From Elusimicrobiota bacterium (GTDB taxonomy: Bacteria > Elusimicrobiota > Elusimicrobia > Elusimicrobiales > UBA9959), in NCBI GenBank assembly GCA_003482905.1, contig DMXM01000006.1, forward strand, positions 1 through 64,000: a DNA stretch of 64,000 nucleotides, written 5' to 3'. The first letter of the stretch is position 1. Each line of letters starts with the position of its first letter. Under the pieces are notes generated by a model that saw only the letters and a list, made by a program, of their open reading frames with translations, did not search any database and was not told where the DNA came from. Below are positions 7,845-17,017 of this stretch, piece by piece. The position numbers were made by a program, and so were the translations under genes.

Positions 7845-9349
7845 CCAAGGCCGCAGCGCAGGTCACCCTGCTCGCCGAAGGCACCTACCCCTACGTAAGG
7901 GGCGGGGTCTCCGCCTGGATGCACGACCTGGTAACCGGCCTGCCCGATACCGCCTTTGCCATTATTTTCCTCGGTTCGAGGAAGCAGGATTATTCCGGCC
8001 TCAAATACAAGATGCCGGCCAACGTCGTGCATTTCGAGGAGCATTATCTTTTTGATGACAGCGAGCGCCCCCGCCGCGAACTGCTGGACGGGACGAAGAA
8101 AGCCTACGCCCTGGTCACCGGCATACACGAGGTGTTCCGCAAGGCGAAGAACATGCGCATTCCGGACGAGGTCAAGAAGCTGGACTTCTACATAAAGGAC
8201 GTAACTTTCGCCCAGTTCCTATTCAGCCGCAGCGCGTGGAAATTCATATCCGGACAATATGAGGCACATTGCCCGAAAATCCCCTTCATAGATTATTTCT
8301 GGACCCTGCGCAATATCCACGCGCCTATCTGGGTGGTGGCGGGTATCGCCCGGAGGATCCAGGGCCTGGGCTCCGTGCTGCACAGCCCCTCCACCGGCTA
8401 CGCCGGGCTGCTGGGCGCCCTTATCCACTACCATACCGGCAAACCGCTGATACTCACCGAGCACGGCATCTACACCCGCGAACGGGAAATAGACATTTTA
8501 AAAGCCCAGTGGATACAGGACAACCGCACTTTTCTCGAGAAGACGTCCGGCGAGGCCAATTACCTGCGCCAGGTCTGGATCCGCTTCTTCAAGACCATAG
8601 GCCGGCTCTGCTACGACGCCTCCGACGAGATAATCTCTCTTTTCGACCACGCCCTGGAAATCCAGGTGGTCTACGGCGCCGACAGGAATAAAACCCGCAT
8701 CATCCCCAACGGGATAGATTTCAAACGTTTCAGCGCCCTTAAACGCGAACATAAAGACGGCCCGCCCAGGATCATCGGCCTGGTGGGCCGCGTGGTGTCC
8801 ATAAAGGACATTAAAACTTTCATCAAGGCGATAAAAATAGTCTCCGCCCATATTCCCGACGTACAGGGCTGGGTGATCGGGCCCCAGGAACAGGACCCCG
8901 AGTACACCAGGGAATGCCTGATGCTCACGGAATCGCTCGGCCTTCAGGAGAACATAAAATTCACCGGGTACCGCAAGGTGGACGAAGTGCTGCCGGAAAT
9001 GGGGCTGACCACGCTTACCTCGGTCAGCGAGGGCATGCCGCTGTCCATCATCGAGGCCTTCGCCGCCGGCGTGCCGGCCGTAATGACGGACGTGGGCGCC
9101 GCGCACCAGCTTATTTACGGCGCCATCGACGCGGCCGACAAGGCCATAGGGGCCGCCGGGGAAGTGGTGGGGATCTCCGACCCGCAGGCCCTCAGCCGCG
9201 CCTACATAAAACTGCTGACGGACCGCGGCCACTGGGAAGCTTGCCGCGCGGCCGCATCAAAGCGGGCAGCCGCTTATTACACCCGCGAGGAATTCCTGCA
9301 GAGCTACGCGGATATTTACGGGAGGGCTCTTAAAAAATGGCGGGCATAG
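7841..9349 (+). CDS. pelF: PelF, GT4 glycosyltransferase polymerising Pel
   Basis: A 502-residue cytoplasmic GT4-family glycosyltransferase, the expected PelF length. The hallmark EGTYPYVRGG is at residues 13-22 and TEHGIYTRERE lies in the N-terminal Rossmann domain. The donor-site motif SEGMPLSIIEAFAAGVP (about residues 395-411) carries the E-x7-E pair of GT4 enzymes. PelF polymerises UDP-activated GalNAc/GlcNAc in Pseudomonas. ATG 7841 overlaps the pelE stop (ATGA); an upstream TTG at 7829 is less likely. The 3' end overlaps pelG by 13 bp. Confidence 0.96.
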   Translation: MTKAAAQVTLLAEGTYPYVRGGVSAWMHDLVTGLPDTAFAIIFLGSRKQDYSGLKYKMPANVVHFEEHYLFDDSERPRRELLDGTKKAYALVTGIHEVFRKAKNMRIPDEVKKLDFYIKDVTFAQFLFSRSAWKFISGQYEAHCPKIPFIDYFWTLRNIHAPIWVVAGIARRIQGLGSVLHSPSTGYAGLLGALIHYHTGKPLILTEHGIYTREREIDILKAQWIQDNRTFLEKTSGEANYLRQVWIRFFKTIGRLCYDASDEIISLFDHALEIQVVYGADRNKTRIIPNGIDFKRFSALKREHKDGPPRIIGLVGRVVSIKDIKTFIKAIKIVSAHIPDVQGWVIGPQEQDPEYTRECLMLTESLGLQENIKFTGYRKVDEVLPEMGLTTLTSVSEGMPLSIIEAFAAGVPAVMTDVGAAHQLIYGAIDAADKAIGAAGEVVGISDPQALSRAYIKLLTDRGHWEACRAAASKRAAAYYTREEFLQSYADIYGRALKKWRA

Positions 9350-10707
9350 GCTTCGAGCTTTCCAAGATATTAAAGGAGAAGAACCTCTCCGCCCTGCTCA
9401 GGGCCTATGGCTATTCCATGGCCATAGCGGCCGGCCCCTGGATAATTTCCATCGTAAGCATACTGGTGGCGGGCCGCGTCAGCCGCCCCTTCATCAAGGA
9501 CCCGGCCCAGATCACCCAGTTCCAGGTAGCGGTCACCTACCTTATAGCCTTCAGCCTGATCTTCACCGGCCAGTTCCAGCTTTACTTCACGCGCTACGTG
9601 GCCGACCGCATGTTCGAAAAAGATTTCAAGCGGGTGCTGCCCAACACGCTGGGCCTGATACTTTTCATCATCGCCTCTTTCGCCGTGTTTCTCTACCCGG
9701 TCTTCATCTACGCCTTCCGCGGCCTCAGCCCGGTCTTCTCCCTTTTCTTCATCATGACCCTGGGCCTGATGGGGTCCATCTGGATATTGAACACGCTGCT
9801 GACAGGCATTAAGGATTATAAATATATCGCTTTCTCCTTCCTGGCGGCCTACCTGGTGATCATCCTGGGAAGTTACGCCCTGGCCCACACTGGCCTGCGC
9901 GGCCTGATGCTGGCTTTCTTCACCGGCCAGGCGCTGCTGTTCTTCATGCTGCTGGGGGCGGTGATCTACCATTATCCCTCCGACCGCCTGGTGGAGTTCG
10001 ACTTTCTGAAGCGCAGCCGCTTCTACCCCATGCTAATGGCCACGGGCTTCATCTATAACCTGGCCATCTGGGTGGACAAGTTCATCTTCTGGTTCCACCC
10101 CGAAACCGGCGACAGGGTGCTGGGCCCGCTCAACAACTCCCTCATCTACGACCTGCCCATTTTCCTTTCCTACCTGGCCATAGCCCCCGGCATGAGCATA
10201 ATGTTCCTGCGCCTCGAAACGGATTTTGTGGACGCTTACGACGATTATTTCGGGGCGGTCACCTCGGGGGATAACCTGAGGCGCATCTACAACCGCAACT
10301 CGGAGCTGGCCGGCGCGGCCCGCCTGATGCTGATAGAAGTGCTGCGCGTGCAGGCAGTGGTCACCATAGCCATCTTCCTCGCTTCCGACCTTATTTTCGA
10401 TTTCTTCGGCTTCCCGAAGATCTACCAGCCGCTTTTCTACATAGACCTCATCGGCACCCAGGCCCAGCTTTTCTTCGTCTCAGTGCTGTCTCTGCTGTTC
10501 TACCTGAACCGTCAGAAGGAAACCCTTTTTCTGGTCTCGCTGCTGCTGGCGCTGAATACGGCGCTGAGCTACCTGTCCATTTATCTCGGCCCGTTCTTTC
10601 ACGGCTACGGCTTCACGGTCTCGTTCATCGTGGCGGGCCTGCTCGGCATAATCGCTCTTAACCGGCACATGACGCGTATCACTTATGAAACTTTCATGTT
10701 CAATTAA
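9337..10707 (+). CDS. pelG: PelG, polytopic inner-membrane transporter for Pel
   Basis: A 456-residue protein with about 12 hydrophobic segments and the N-terminal signature AGIGFELSKILKEKNLSALL, typical of PelG, a Wzx/MATE-like member of the polysaccharide transporter superfamily. FYFTRYVADRMFEKD-like text (FTRYVADRMFEKDFKRVLP near residue 87) and WVDKFIFWFHPETG (around 247) are also characteristic. It is thought to move the growing polymer across the inner membrane together with PelD-PelE-PelF. It overlaps both neighbours, pelF at its start and pelA at its end (23 bp). Confidence 0.96.
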   Translation: MAGIGFELSKILKEKNLSALLRAYGYSMAIAAGPWIISIVSILVAGRVSRPFIKDPAQITQFQVAVTYLIAFSLIFTGQFQLYFTRYVADRMFEKDFKRVLPNTLGLILFIIASFAVFLYPVFIYAFRGLSPVFSLFFIMTLGLMGSIWILNTLLTGIKDYKYIAFSFLAAYLVIILGSYALAHTGLRGLMLAFFTGQALLFFMLLGAVIYHYPSDRLVEFDFLKRSRFYPMLMATGFIYNLAIWVDKFIFWFHPETGDRVLGPLNNSLIYDLPIFLSYLAIAPGMSIMFLRLETDFVDAYDDYFGAVTSGDNLRRIYNRNSELAGAARLMLIEVLRVQAVVTIAIFLASDLIFDFFGFPKIYQPLFYIDLIGTQAQLFFVSVLSLLFYLNRQKETLFLVSLLLALNTALSYLSIYLGPFFHGYGFTVSFIVAGLLGIIALNRHMTRITYETFMFN

Positions 10708-13390
10708 TCTGCTTCTGGCCGTGCTGGCCGCCGCGCCCGCCTGGGCAGGCCCGGATTCCGCCGCCTTTTTCTACGGCAGGAAGGTCCCTGCGTCGCTCTA
10801 CTCGTCCGAGTGGCTGATAACGGACCCGCGCAACCTGGAGACGCCCGCGCTGCGCCTTAAGGGCCAGAAGCTCATCTGCTACGCCAGCGCAGGGGAATTC
10901 TTCCAGGCCGAGGTGAAAGACCTGCCAGGCAGCGGGCGCTGGGCCCTGGGCGGCAACCCCGCCTGGAAAACGGCCGTCGGGGACCTGCGCCTTGCGGAGT
11001 ACCGGGCCTACCTCTCCGACAAGGTCTTAAAGCCGGCCGCGGCCTGCGACGGTTTCTTTATAGACACCATAGACTCCTATACCCCTTTTGTACAGGAAAA
11101 AGACCGCCCGGCCTACGCCGCGGCGGCCGCTGGCTTTCTGGAAAACCTGAAAAAGAGCTGGCCTGATAAGTTGCTGGTGCTTAACCGCGGCTTCGAGATC
11201 CTCCCGCTGGTGAAACCAGGGACCGTGGACGCGGTGGCGGCGGAATCCCTCTACGCCGGGTTCGACCCGGCTTCCAAAAAATACCGCGCTATGAAGCCGG
11301 AAGAAACGGCCTGGCTGGGCACGAAACTCGCCGAAGTTTCCGCCTCCGGCCTGCCCGTACTGGTGATCGACTACCTGCCGCCCTCGGGCATGGCCGCCGC
11401 GCCGGCGCTGGCCGCCCGCATCCGGGCCGCGGGGTTCGTTCCTTATATCTCTGATATCGACCTGCTCGGCGAAGGCTCCACCGGCCTGGCCCCCGTCAAA
11501 CGGCGGGTCCTGCTGGTGGCCGGCAACACCAACGACATCTTCTTCTCACCGCTGCATCTGATGGCGCAGCTGCCGCTGGAATACCTGGGGTACGACCCGC
11601 TGATACTGACCGAAGCCCAGGTGGTGGCCTCCAGGCCGGACCCGGCCGCCTTCGCCGGAGTGGTAGTCTGGCTTGAATACTCGAAAGCCGACAACCCCGA
11701 GGCCTTCAGGGCCTGGGCCATGGACGGAATCGGTAAAGGGACCCGCTTCCTCTTTATAAACTCGTTCGGCTTTGACGCTTCCCCCTCCAGCCTGGCCGGG
11801 TTGGGGCTGGAGACGGAACCGGACAACTCGCTCTCCCTGGCCCCCCCCGCCCTTAAGCTGAACAGCCCCATGTGCGGGTTCGAGGGCGCGCCCAGGCTTT
11901 CCAAAGAGGATTTCCTCATCAGGGTGTCTTCCGGAGCCCCGCTGATGACGGCTGAAACCGCCAACGGCAAGACCTTCCACCCGGCCGCGCTCACCCCCTG
12001 GGGCGGCTACGCTTTTTATTCCAGCCTTATCTCCGCCCCGGTGGGAGAGAACCTCTGGACCATAGACCCTTTTCTTTTCCTGCCGGCCGCCCTCGGCCTG
12101 GCCGAGCTCCCAGCGCCGGACCTCACCACCGAGAACGGCCGGCGTATTTTCTTTTCCCATATAGACGGGGACGGCTTCGTCGAGCCGGCCGAGTGGGACC
12201 CCGCGCGCATATCGGGCGAGGTCATCCGCGACGAATTCCTGAAAAAATACCAGCTCCCTTTCACGGTCTCGGTCATAGAAGGGGAGATCTCCGCCAGGGG
12301 CGCCTACCCTAAAGAGCACGCGCGCTACGAAACCGCGGCCAAAAGCATTTTCGCCCTGCCCAACGTTGAGCCGGCCAGCCACAGTTTCTCGCACCCGTTC
12401 TACTGGGGGATCACCGGCAACGCCACCCTATATGAAATGCACAACCTGACCATCCCCGGTTATGTCCTGAACTACCGGCGGGAAATATACGGCGCCAGGG
12501 ATTATGTCAATTCCCTGCTGCCTCCCGGTATAAAGACGCAGCTCTTCCACTGGACCGGCAACTGCCTGCCGGACCCGGAGCAGGTGAAACTGACGCGTGA
12601 AGCCGGCCTGCTCAACATCAACGGGGGCGGTTCTACGGCCATGAACTTCGTGCCGTGGCTGTCGCGCATGATGCCCTCTTTCATGGAAAGGGACGGCGAG
12701 ACGCAGGTCTATTCGCCCATCCAGAACGAGAACGTCTTCACCGAGGGTTGGAAACATCCTTTCTACCGCTTCATCCAGGTGATGGAAACCATTAAGCTTA
12801 CCGGCGAACCCAGGCGCCTCAAACCGGTTAACGTCTATTTCCATTTTTTCTCCGGCTCCAAGCTTTCCTCCGTCAACGCGCTGCGTAAAGTATACAACTG
12901 GGCCGCCGGCCTGAAGACCGCGCCCATGAAGACCACCGACTGGCTGAGGCGGGCCGGTGATTTCAAGACGACTTTCCTGGCCAGGGACGGCCGCGGGGCC
13001 TGGGAGATCCGCAACGCCGGCTTCCTGCGCACGCTGCGCGCCCCGGCCTCTTTCGGCGCGCCCGATCTGGCGGCCAGTTCCGGCCTGGCCGGCTTCAAAC
13101 GTGAGGGCGGCCAGATTTACCTCCACCTGGACGGTTCCGGTTCGGCCTCCGTATTGTTTTCAACCGCCCCGGTTTCGCAGCCGGCCCACATAGCGGAGTC
13201 TTCCGCGCTCCTGGTTTCCTTCCAGAGGCGCTGGCGCGGCTTTACCGCCCGCCTGCGCGCCGAAGCCCCGGGCGACGTGGTCCTCGGCGGCAGCGGCGGC
13301 TGCCGCATCCTGCTGGATGGGGCCCTGGAGAGCGGCGCGCGTTTAAAATTAAACAAGGGGGAATTCACGCTGGATGTCGATTGCAAATAA
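10685..13390 (+). CDS. pelA: PelA, periplasmic Pel hydrolase/deacetylase
   Basis: A 901-residue exported protein with signal peptide residues 1-21 (cleavage after AWA). The N-terminal region (about 25-265) matches the PelA glycoside hydrolase domain, with FFIDTIDSY (D127/D130) and AAES (E187) at the acidic catalytic positions. The C-terminal region holds a polysaccharide deacetylase with HIDGDGF (D494/D496) and ASHSFSHPFYW (H566, H570). The 72-residue distance from the first Asp to the first metal His equals that recalled for Pseudomonas PelA (D528, H600). Middle residues 270-480 carry a ThuA-like fold. The C-terminus overlaps the next gene by 17 bp. It deacetylates and trims Pel in the periplasm. 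Confidence 0.92.
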   Translation: MKLSCSINLLLAVLAAAPAWAGPDSAAFFYGRKVPASLYSSEWLITDPRNLETPALRLKGQKLICYASAGEFFQAEVKDLPGSGRWALGGNPAWKTAVGDLRLAEYRAYLSDKVLKPAAACDGFFIDTIDSYTPFVQEKDRPAYAAAAAGFLENLKKSWPDKLLVLNRGFEILPLVKPGTVDAVAAESLYAGFDPASKKYRAMKPEETAWLGTKLAEVSASGLPVLVIDYLPPSGMAAAPALAARIRAAGFVPYISDIDLLGEGSTGLAPVKRRVLLVAGNTNDIFFSPLHLMAQLPLEYLGYDPLILTEAQVVASRPDPAAFAGVVVWLEYSKADNPEAFRAWAMDGIGKGTRFLFINSFGFDASPSSLAGLGLETEPDNSLSLAPPALKLNSPMCGFEGAPRLSKEDFLIRVSSGAPLMTAETANGKTFHPAALTPWGGYAFYSSLISAPVGENLWTIDPFLFLPAALGLAELPAPDLTTENGRRIFFSHIDGDGFVEPAEWDPARISGEVIRDEFLKKYQLPFTVSVIEGEISARGAYPKEHARYETAAKSIFALPNVEPASHSFSHPFYWGITGNATLYEMHNLTIPGYVLNYRREIYGARDYVNSLLPPGIKTQLFHWTGNCLPDPEQVKLTREAGLLNINGGGSTAMNFVPWLSRMMPSFMERDGETQVYSPIQNENVFTEGWKHPFYRFIQVMETIKLTGEPRRLKPVNVYFHFFSGSKLSSVNALRKVYNWAAGLKTAPMKTTDWLRRAGDFKTTFLARDGRGAWEIRNAGFLRTLRAPASFGAPDLAASSGLAGFKREGGQIYLHLDGSGSASVLFSTAPVSQPAHIAESSALLVSFQRRWRGFTARLRAEAPGDVVLGGSGGCRILLDGALESGARLKLNKGEFTLDVDCK

Positions 13391-14201
13391 ATACCACGTC
13401 TTCCGCCTGCATGAATTCCTGGCCGTCATAGGCCTGGCGACGGCCGCCTGTTGGGCGGTTTATCCGGAGAACCGCCTTACAGAGCTGGTCCTGGCCGAAA
13501 AGAACAGCCCCGTATCCATAAAGTATCTCGAATCCATCGTACGCCTGAACCCCGGCAACGGGGCGTACCGTATACTGCTCGCGGACCGCTATCTTTGGTC
13601 TGGCAGGCCGGAGCCGGCCATGGCGCAACTCCTGGCCGTGCGGGAAACCGACCCGGTCACGCGGTTCAGCTGCGATGTGCGGGTGCTGGCGCTTTACCGC
13701 CAAGCGCCGAAACGCTTCGGCAACACGGCCGAAAACGGGAAGCTGACCGCCCGCACGATGGCCCTTATAAATCTGGAGACCTCACGTTCAAGGCTGGGCG
13801 CCATCTACACAGAAACCTCCGCGGTAGGGCTGTGGCCGGCGGCTTTCGCCGCGGCGGAAAAGATACTGCCGTTCGAGACCTGGAACACCTATTTTTGGCT
13901 GCTGAGGGCGGCGGCGGCGGCCGAGCAGGCCGGAAACCTGCCGGCGGCTTCAGGCTACTATATTAAAGCGGCAGCCTGCGCTCCGGATACTGAAAAAAGG
14001 CGCCTGATCTTCCGCAAGGCTTTTACCGTGCTGTCCGCGGCTGGTCTGCATAAAGATATACGCCGCCAGCTCAGCGCCTCCGCCCCCGCTTTCTCCGGAG
14101 ACAAACACACCGCGGCCACGCTGCTTTCCTTCGCCCGGCAGACCGGAGACGCCTACTTCGCGCGGGACATAGCCCTTGTGATATTGAGGACACGCCAGTG
14201 A
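13374..14201 (+). CDS. pelB: Split PelB, N-terminal membrane-anchored TPR part
   Basis: A 275-residue protein. One hydrophobic helix near residues 13-30 (EFLAVIGLATAACWAVYP) is followed by a helical, Ala/Leu-rich periplasmic region with TPR-like pairs (IVRLNPGNGAYRILLADRYL). This is what is found at the N-terminus of Pseudomonas PelB, where a transmembrane helix and TPRs precede the porin. Here it is a separate gene whose stop overlaps the GTG start of the porin gene (GTGA). Added together, the two products are about 1190 residues, essentially the length of one PelB. Function in PelA binding and polymer guidance is inferred. Confidence 0.75.
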   Translation: MSIANKYHVFRLHEFLAVIGLATAACWAVYPENRLTELVLAEKNSPVSIKYLESIVRLNPGNGAYRILLADRYLWSGRPEPAMAQLLAVRETDPVTRFSCDVRVLALYRQAPKRFGNTAENGKLTARTMALINLETSRSRLGAIYTETSAVGLWPAAFAAAEKILPFETWNTYFWLLRAAAAAEQAGNLPAASGYYIKAAACAPDTEKRRLIFRKAFTVLSAAGLHKDIRRQLSASAPAFSGDKHTAATLLSFARQTGDAYFARDIALVILRTRQ

Positions 14202-16945
14202 GGGCCGCGCTTATCTTCCTCCTCCTGTTCGCCTGCAGCGGCGCGCGCGTCTCCGCCGCCACCGCGGACCAGCAGGAGGAACTCATGCGTTCCCTGCTGG
14301 AGACTTTTATAGGCGCCGGCGACCTGCCCAGCGCCCTTGAAACGGCAAGGAAAGCCGGGAAGCTTTACCCCAAAAGCGTCTTCTGGGTCAAAAAAAGCGG
14401 CGAGCTGTCCCTCTGGAGCGGCGACCCGAAGAGCGCCCTTGCCTCTTTTAAAAGACTTCTCTCGCTGGAAAATACGCGGGAACTGCGCGCCAGGGTGGCG
14501 GTGCTGGCCATCGGCATAAAGGATTATGAGACCGCGCTTTACGCCCTTGAGCTGGACCTGGCGGCCAATAACCTGGAAAAGGCGGATGACCTCATCTATA
14601 TCTACGAGCAGCTGGGCCGCCCTGAGGAGGCCGCCGACCTGATAGAAAAATATTCCGACCGTTTCAACTCCCCCTCCGGCTACGCCAAGGCCATAGAGCT
14701 GCACACGAACATGGGGGACAAGCAGGCGGCCGAAATTAATTACCGGACCAGCATCCGTAAATTCGGACTGACCCCTGTTACCGCCCACGGCTACGCGGAA
14801 CTGCTAAGTTCAAAAAGGGACCTCGCCGCCGCCTTTGAAATATTGAAGAGCGCCGAACCGCGGGCCAAGCGGTCGGACACCTCTTTCTGGAAAATGCTGG
14901 GAGACCTGGCCTGGTATTTCGGAGACGTGCAGCGGGCGGTAAAGGCCGCCGCCATTCTGGACGGGGAGGGCGCGGCCCAGGAACCGGAATACGACAGGCT
15001 GACCTCCTATTACCGGGCCGCCGGCATGGAGATAGAAGCCGAAAAGTTCTATATCAGGGCCTGGCAGAACACCTCCAAGCCCTATTTCCTCATGTCCTGG
15101 CTTAATGCCCTGGCCAGGCGCGGCGATTATGCCGCAGTAGGGGCCGCCATCGCGGGCCTGAACCCGGAGCAGGCGCGGCTGGCCGCTACCAACCAGTATT
15201 TCTGGACGCTAAAAGCCATAGCAGAGGCAGAGACCGGGAACATGGCCGGAGCCCTCGCCGCCTACGACGCGGCACTCTCCATAAGCCCGGATTCGGAAGA
15301 GGTCAAAATACAGCTGATCTGGTTCCTTTCCTCAGGTCACCGCGGACCACAGCTTAGGGAGCGCATAGGCCCGCTCTCCGCCGGTGGGGCTGAACTGCCG
15401 GAAAAGCAACTGGCGCTCTCTTATGCCTATATGGCGGCCGGAGACTCCGGTTCGGCGCTGGAAAGAATAGCCGCGTACCGCCGTCTTAATCCCAGCGGAG
15501 ACGCCCCTGAATTCAGAGCGGACGCCCTGGAGGCCGGCGGCTTCACCCACGCCGCGCAGGAAGTCAGTTTTGGCAGGTGGCTTAAACTGGCCGCGGCGAG
15601 GAACGCCGGCAGTTTCGCTTCGGCACAGGAAGCTGCCGACTGGCTGAGACTTTGCGCCCGCTTCTGTTCCGCGCCGAGATTCTCCGGCGAGCTTAATCTC
15701 CTCTCGACCGTTCTGGACCGGGAAAAAATAACGAACGCCCTCATAGGCAGAGCCTCGCTGCATGGAGAGCAGGAAACTATTTTCAGGCTGGGAAGAGGCC
15801 TCAAAGAATATCCCGTCTGGCTGAAACTATCCAAAGCCCTGACGTACACGGAAACCGGGGAACTGGACCAGCTGCTGGCGGAAAGCCGGGACGCGCTGCC
15901 ATTTCGCGACCGTATAACCGCCCTTGAACGGCTGGGGTTCACTAGCGAGGCCCGCGCCCAAACCGCCAGGCTTTATTGGAAGAACGGCGGCGATATTTTC
16001 CTGAACCTCAAAGCCGCAGAGTTGCTTGACAAGGCCAGGCCTTCCGTTACCCCAGCCTCCGTTTACCGCAAGCGCAAGGCGCTGGAAACCTCCGGCGCCG
16101 CAGTCTCGGCCAGGGCCGCGGCGGGCGAGCGCCTGACGTTCACGGCCGGCGGGGCGGTTTTCCGGCGCAGCGCGGCCAAAGGCGGCGCGCTGATAATTGC
16201 CAGGAAGGAAGACAAAGACGGCTGGGCAGGAGTGTCCTACGACGGGAAACACTGGGACGCCGCGCTTAAGGCCGGCGGACGGGACGCAGCGAAGAAGTTT
16301 TTTACCGCCGGTTTCCAGGCGGCCCGGACCCTGACCGGAGGAATGCTGGCTGAACTGGAAGCCGGCTGCGGAGCCAGGGCCGACGAATCCTCCTACCTGG
16401 AGGCCGCCGGCATGAGAGATCACCTTTCAGCCGGCGTCTCCGGGCCGCTGGCCAAGCCTTATTACTTCCGCGTATCCATGGACGCGGCACAGTACTTCTC
16501 GCAGGAGCGCATCTACGCGGGCCGGATGAGTTCGGGCCGGGCGGAGATCTCCCGGCAGGACAGGGTCCCCGGCTGGGCGGTCTCCACCAGGCTGTACTAC
16601 CAGAACGCCTCGGCGGATTCAGCCCCTAGGGCTAAAGGCACGCTGGACGCGGCCTCGCCTTTCGACGGGGCCGTTTTTGTCCCCTCCTCATTCAACCAGT
16701 ACGGGACCGGCTTTACCCTGACGCGCGACGGCTACAAACTGCCGTTGCGCAGGCTGTCGCCTTACCTTAGCGCGGACTATTATTACAACAGCAGTTTCCT
16801 GGGCGGGTTCGGGTCGCGGGCCGGCGCGACGTTCTCGCCATGGCGCAGGGATATAGCGGACTTCTGGGTGGAATATTCCAAAGGCTACCAGGGAGCAGGC
16901 GACGAGATAAAAGGCACCGGGGCCTCGCTGACCCTCTATTTCTGA
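14198..16945 (+). CDS. pelB: Split PelB, TPR repeats plus outer-membrane beta-barrel
   Basis: A 915-residue exported protein with GTG start at 14198, overlapping the preceding stop. Residues 1-21 form its own signal peptide (ALIFLLLFACSGARVSA). About residues 20-620 are tandem TPR-like helical hairpins (SVFWVKKSGELSLWSGDPKS, PYFLMSWLNALARRGDYAAV). From about 640 the sequence alternates polar and hydrophobic residues as transmembrane beta-strands and ends LTLYF, an outer-membrane barrel C-terminus with terminal Phe. This matches the periplasmic TPR scaffold and export pore of PelB. Having its own signal peptide supports a real split rather than a sequencing frameshift. Confidence 0.85.
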   Translation: MRAALIFLLLFACSGARVSAATADQQEELMRSLLETFIGAGDLPSALETARKAGKLYPKSVFWVKKSGELSLWSGDPKSALASFKRLLSLENTRELRARVAVLAIGIKDYETALYALELDLAANNLEKADDLIYIYEQLGRPEEAADLIEKYSDRFNSPSGYAKAIELHTNMGDKQAAEINYRTSIRKFGLTPVTAHGYAELLSSKRDLAAAFEILKSAEPRAKRSDTSFWKMLGDLAWYFGDVQRAVKAAAILDGEGAAQEPEYDRLTSYYRAAGMEIEAEKFYIRAWQNTSKPYFLMSWLNALARRGDYAAVGAAIAGLNPEQARLAATNQYFWTLKAIAEAETGNMAGALAAYDAALSISPDSEEVKIQLIWFLSSGHRGPQLRERIGPLSAGGAELPEKQLALSYAYMAAGDSGSALERIAAYRRLNPSGDAPEFRADALEAGGFTHAAQEVSFGRWLKLAAARNAGSFASAQEAADWLRLCARFCSAPRFSGELNLLSTVLDREKITNALIGRASLHGEQETIFRLGRGLKEYPVWLKLSKALTYTETGELDQLLAESRDALPFRDRITALERLGFTSEARAQTARLYWKNGGDIFLNLKAAELLDKARPSVTPASVYRKRKALETSGAAVSARAAAGERLTFTAGGAVFRRSAAKGGALIIARKEDKDGWAGVSYDGKHWDAALKAGGRDAAKKFFTAGFQAARTLTGGMLAELEAGCGARADESSYLEAAGMRDHLSAGVSGPLAKPYYFRVSMDAAQYFSQERIYAGRMSSGRAEISRQDRVPGWAVSTRLYYQNASADSAPRAKGTLDAASPFDGAVFVPSSFNQYGTGFTLTRDGYKLPLRRLSPYLSADYYYNSSFLGGFGSRAGATFSPWRRDIADFWVEYSKGYQGAGDEIKGTGASLTLYF

Positions 16946-17017
16946 ACCAGCCGGTTCAGGCGTTTCTTACCCATAGTTAACACAACCCCTCATCGCCTTT
17001 TAATAATGATGCATCGT

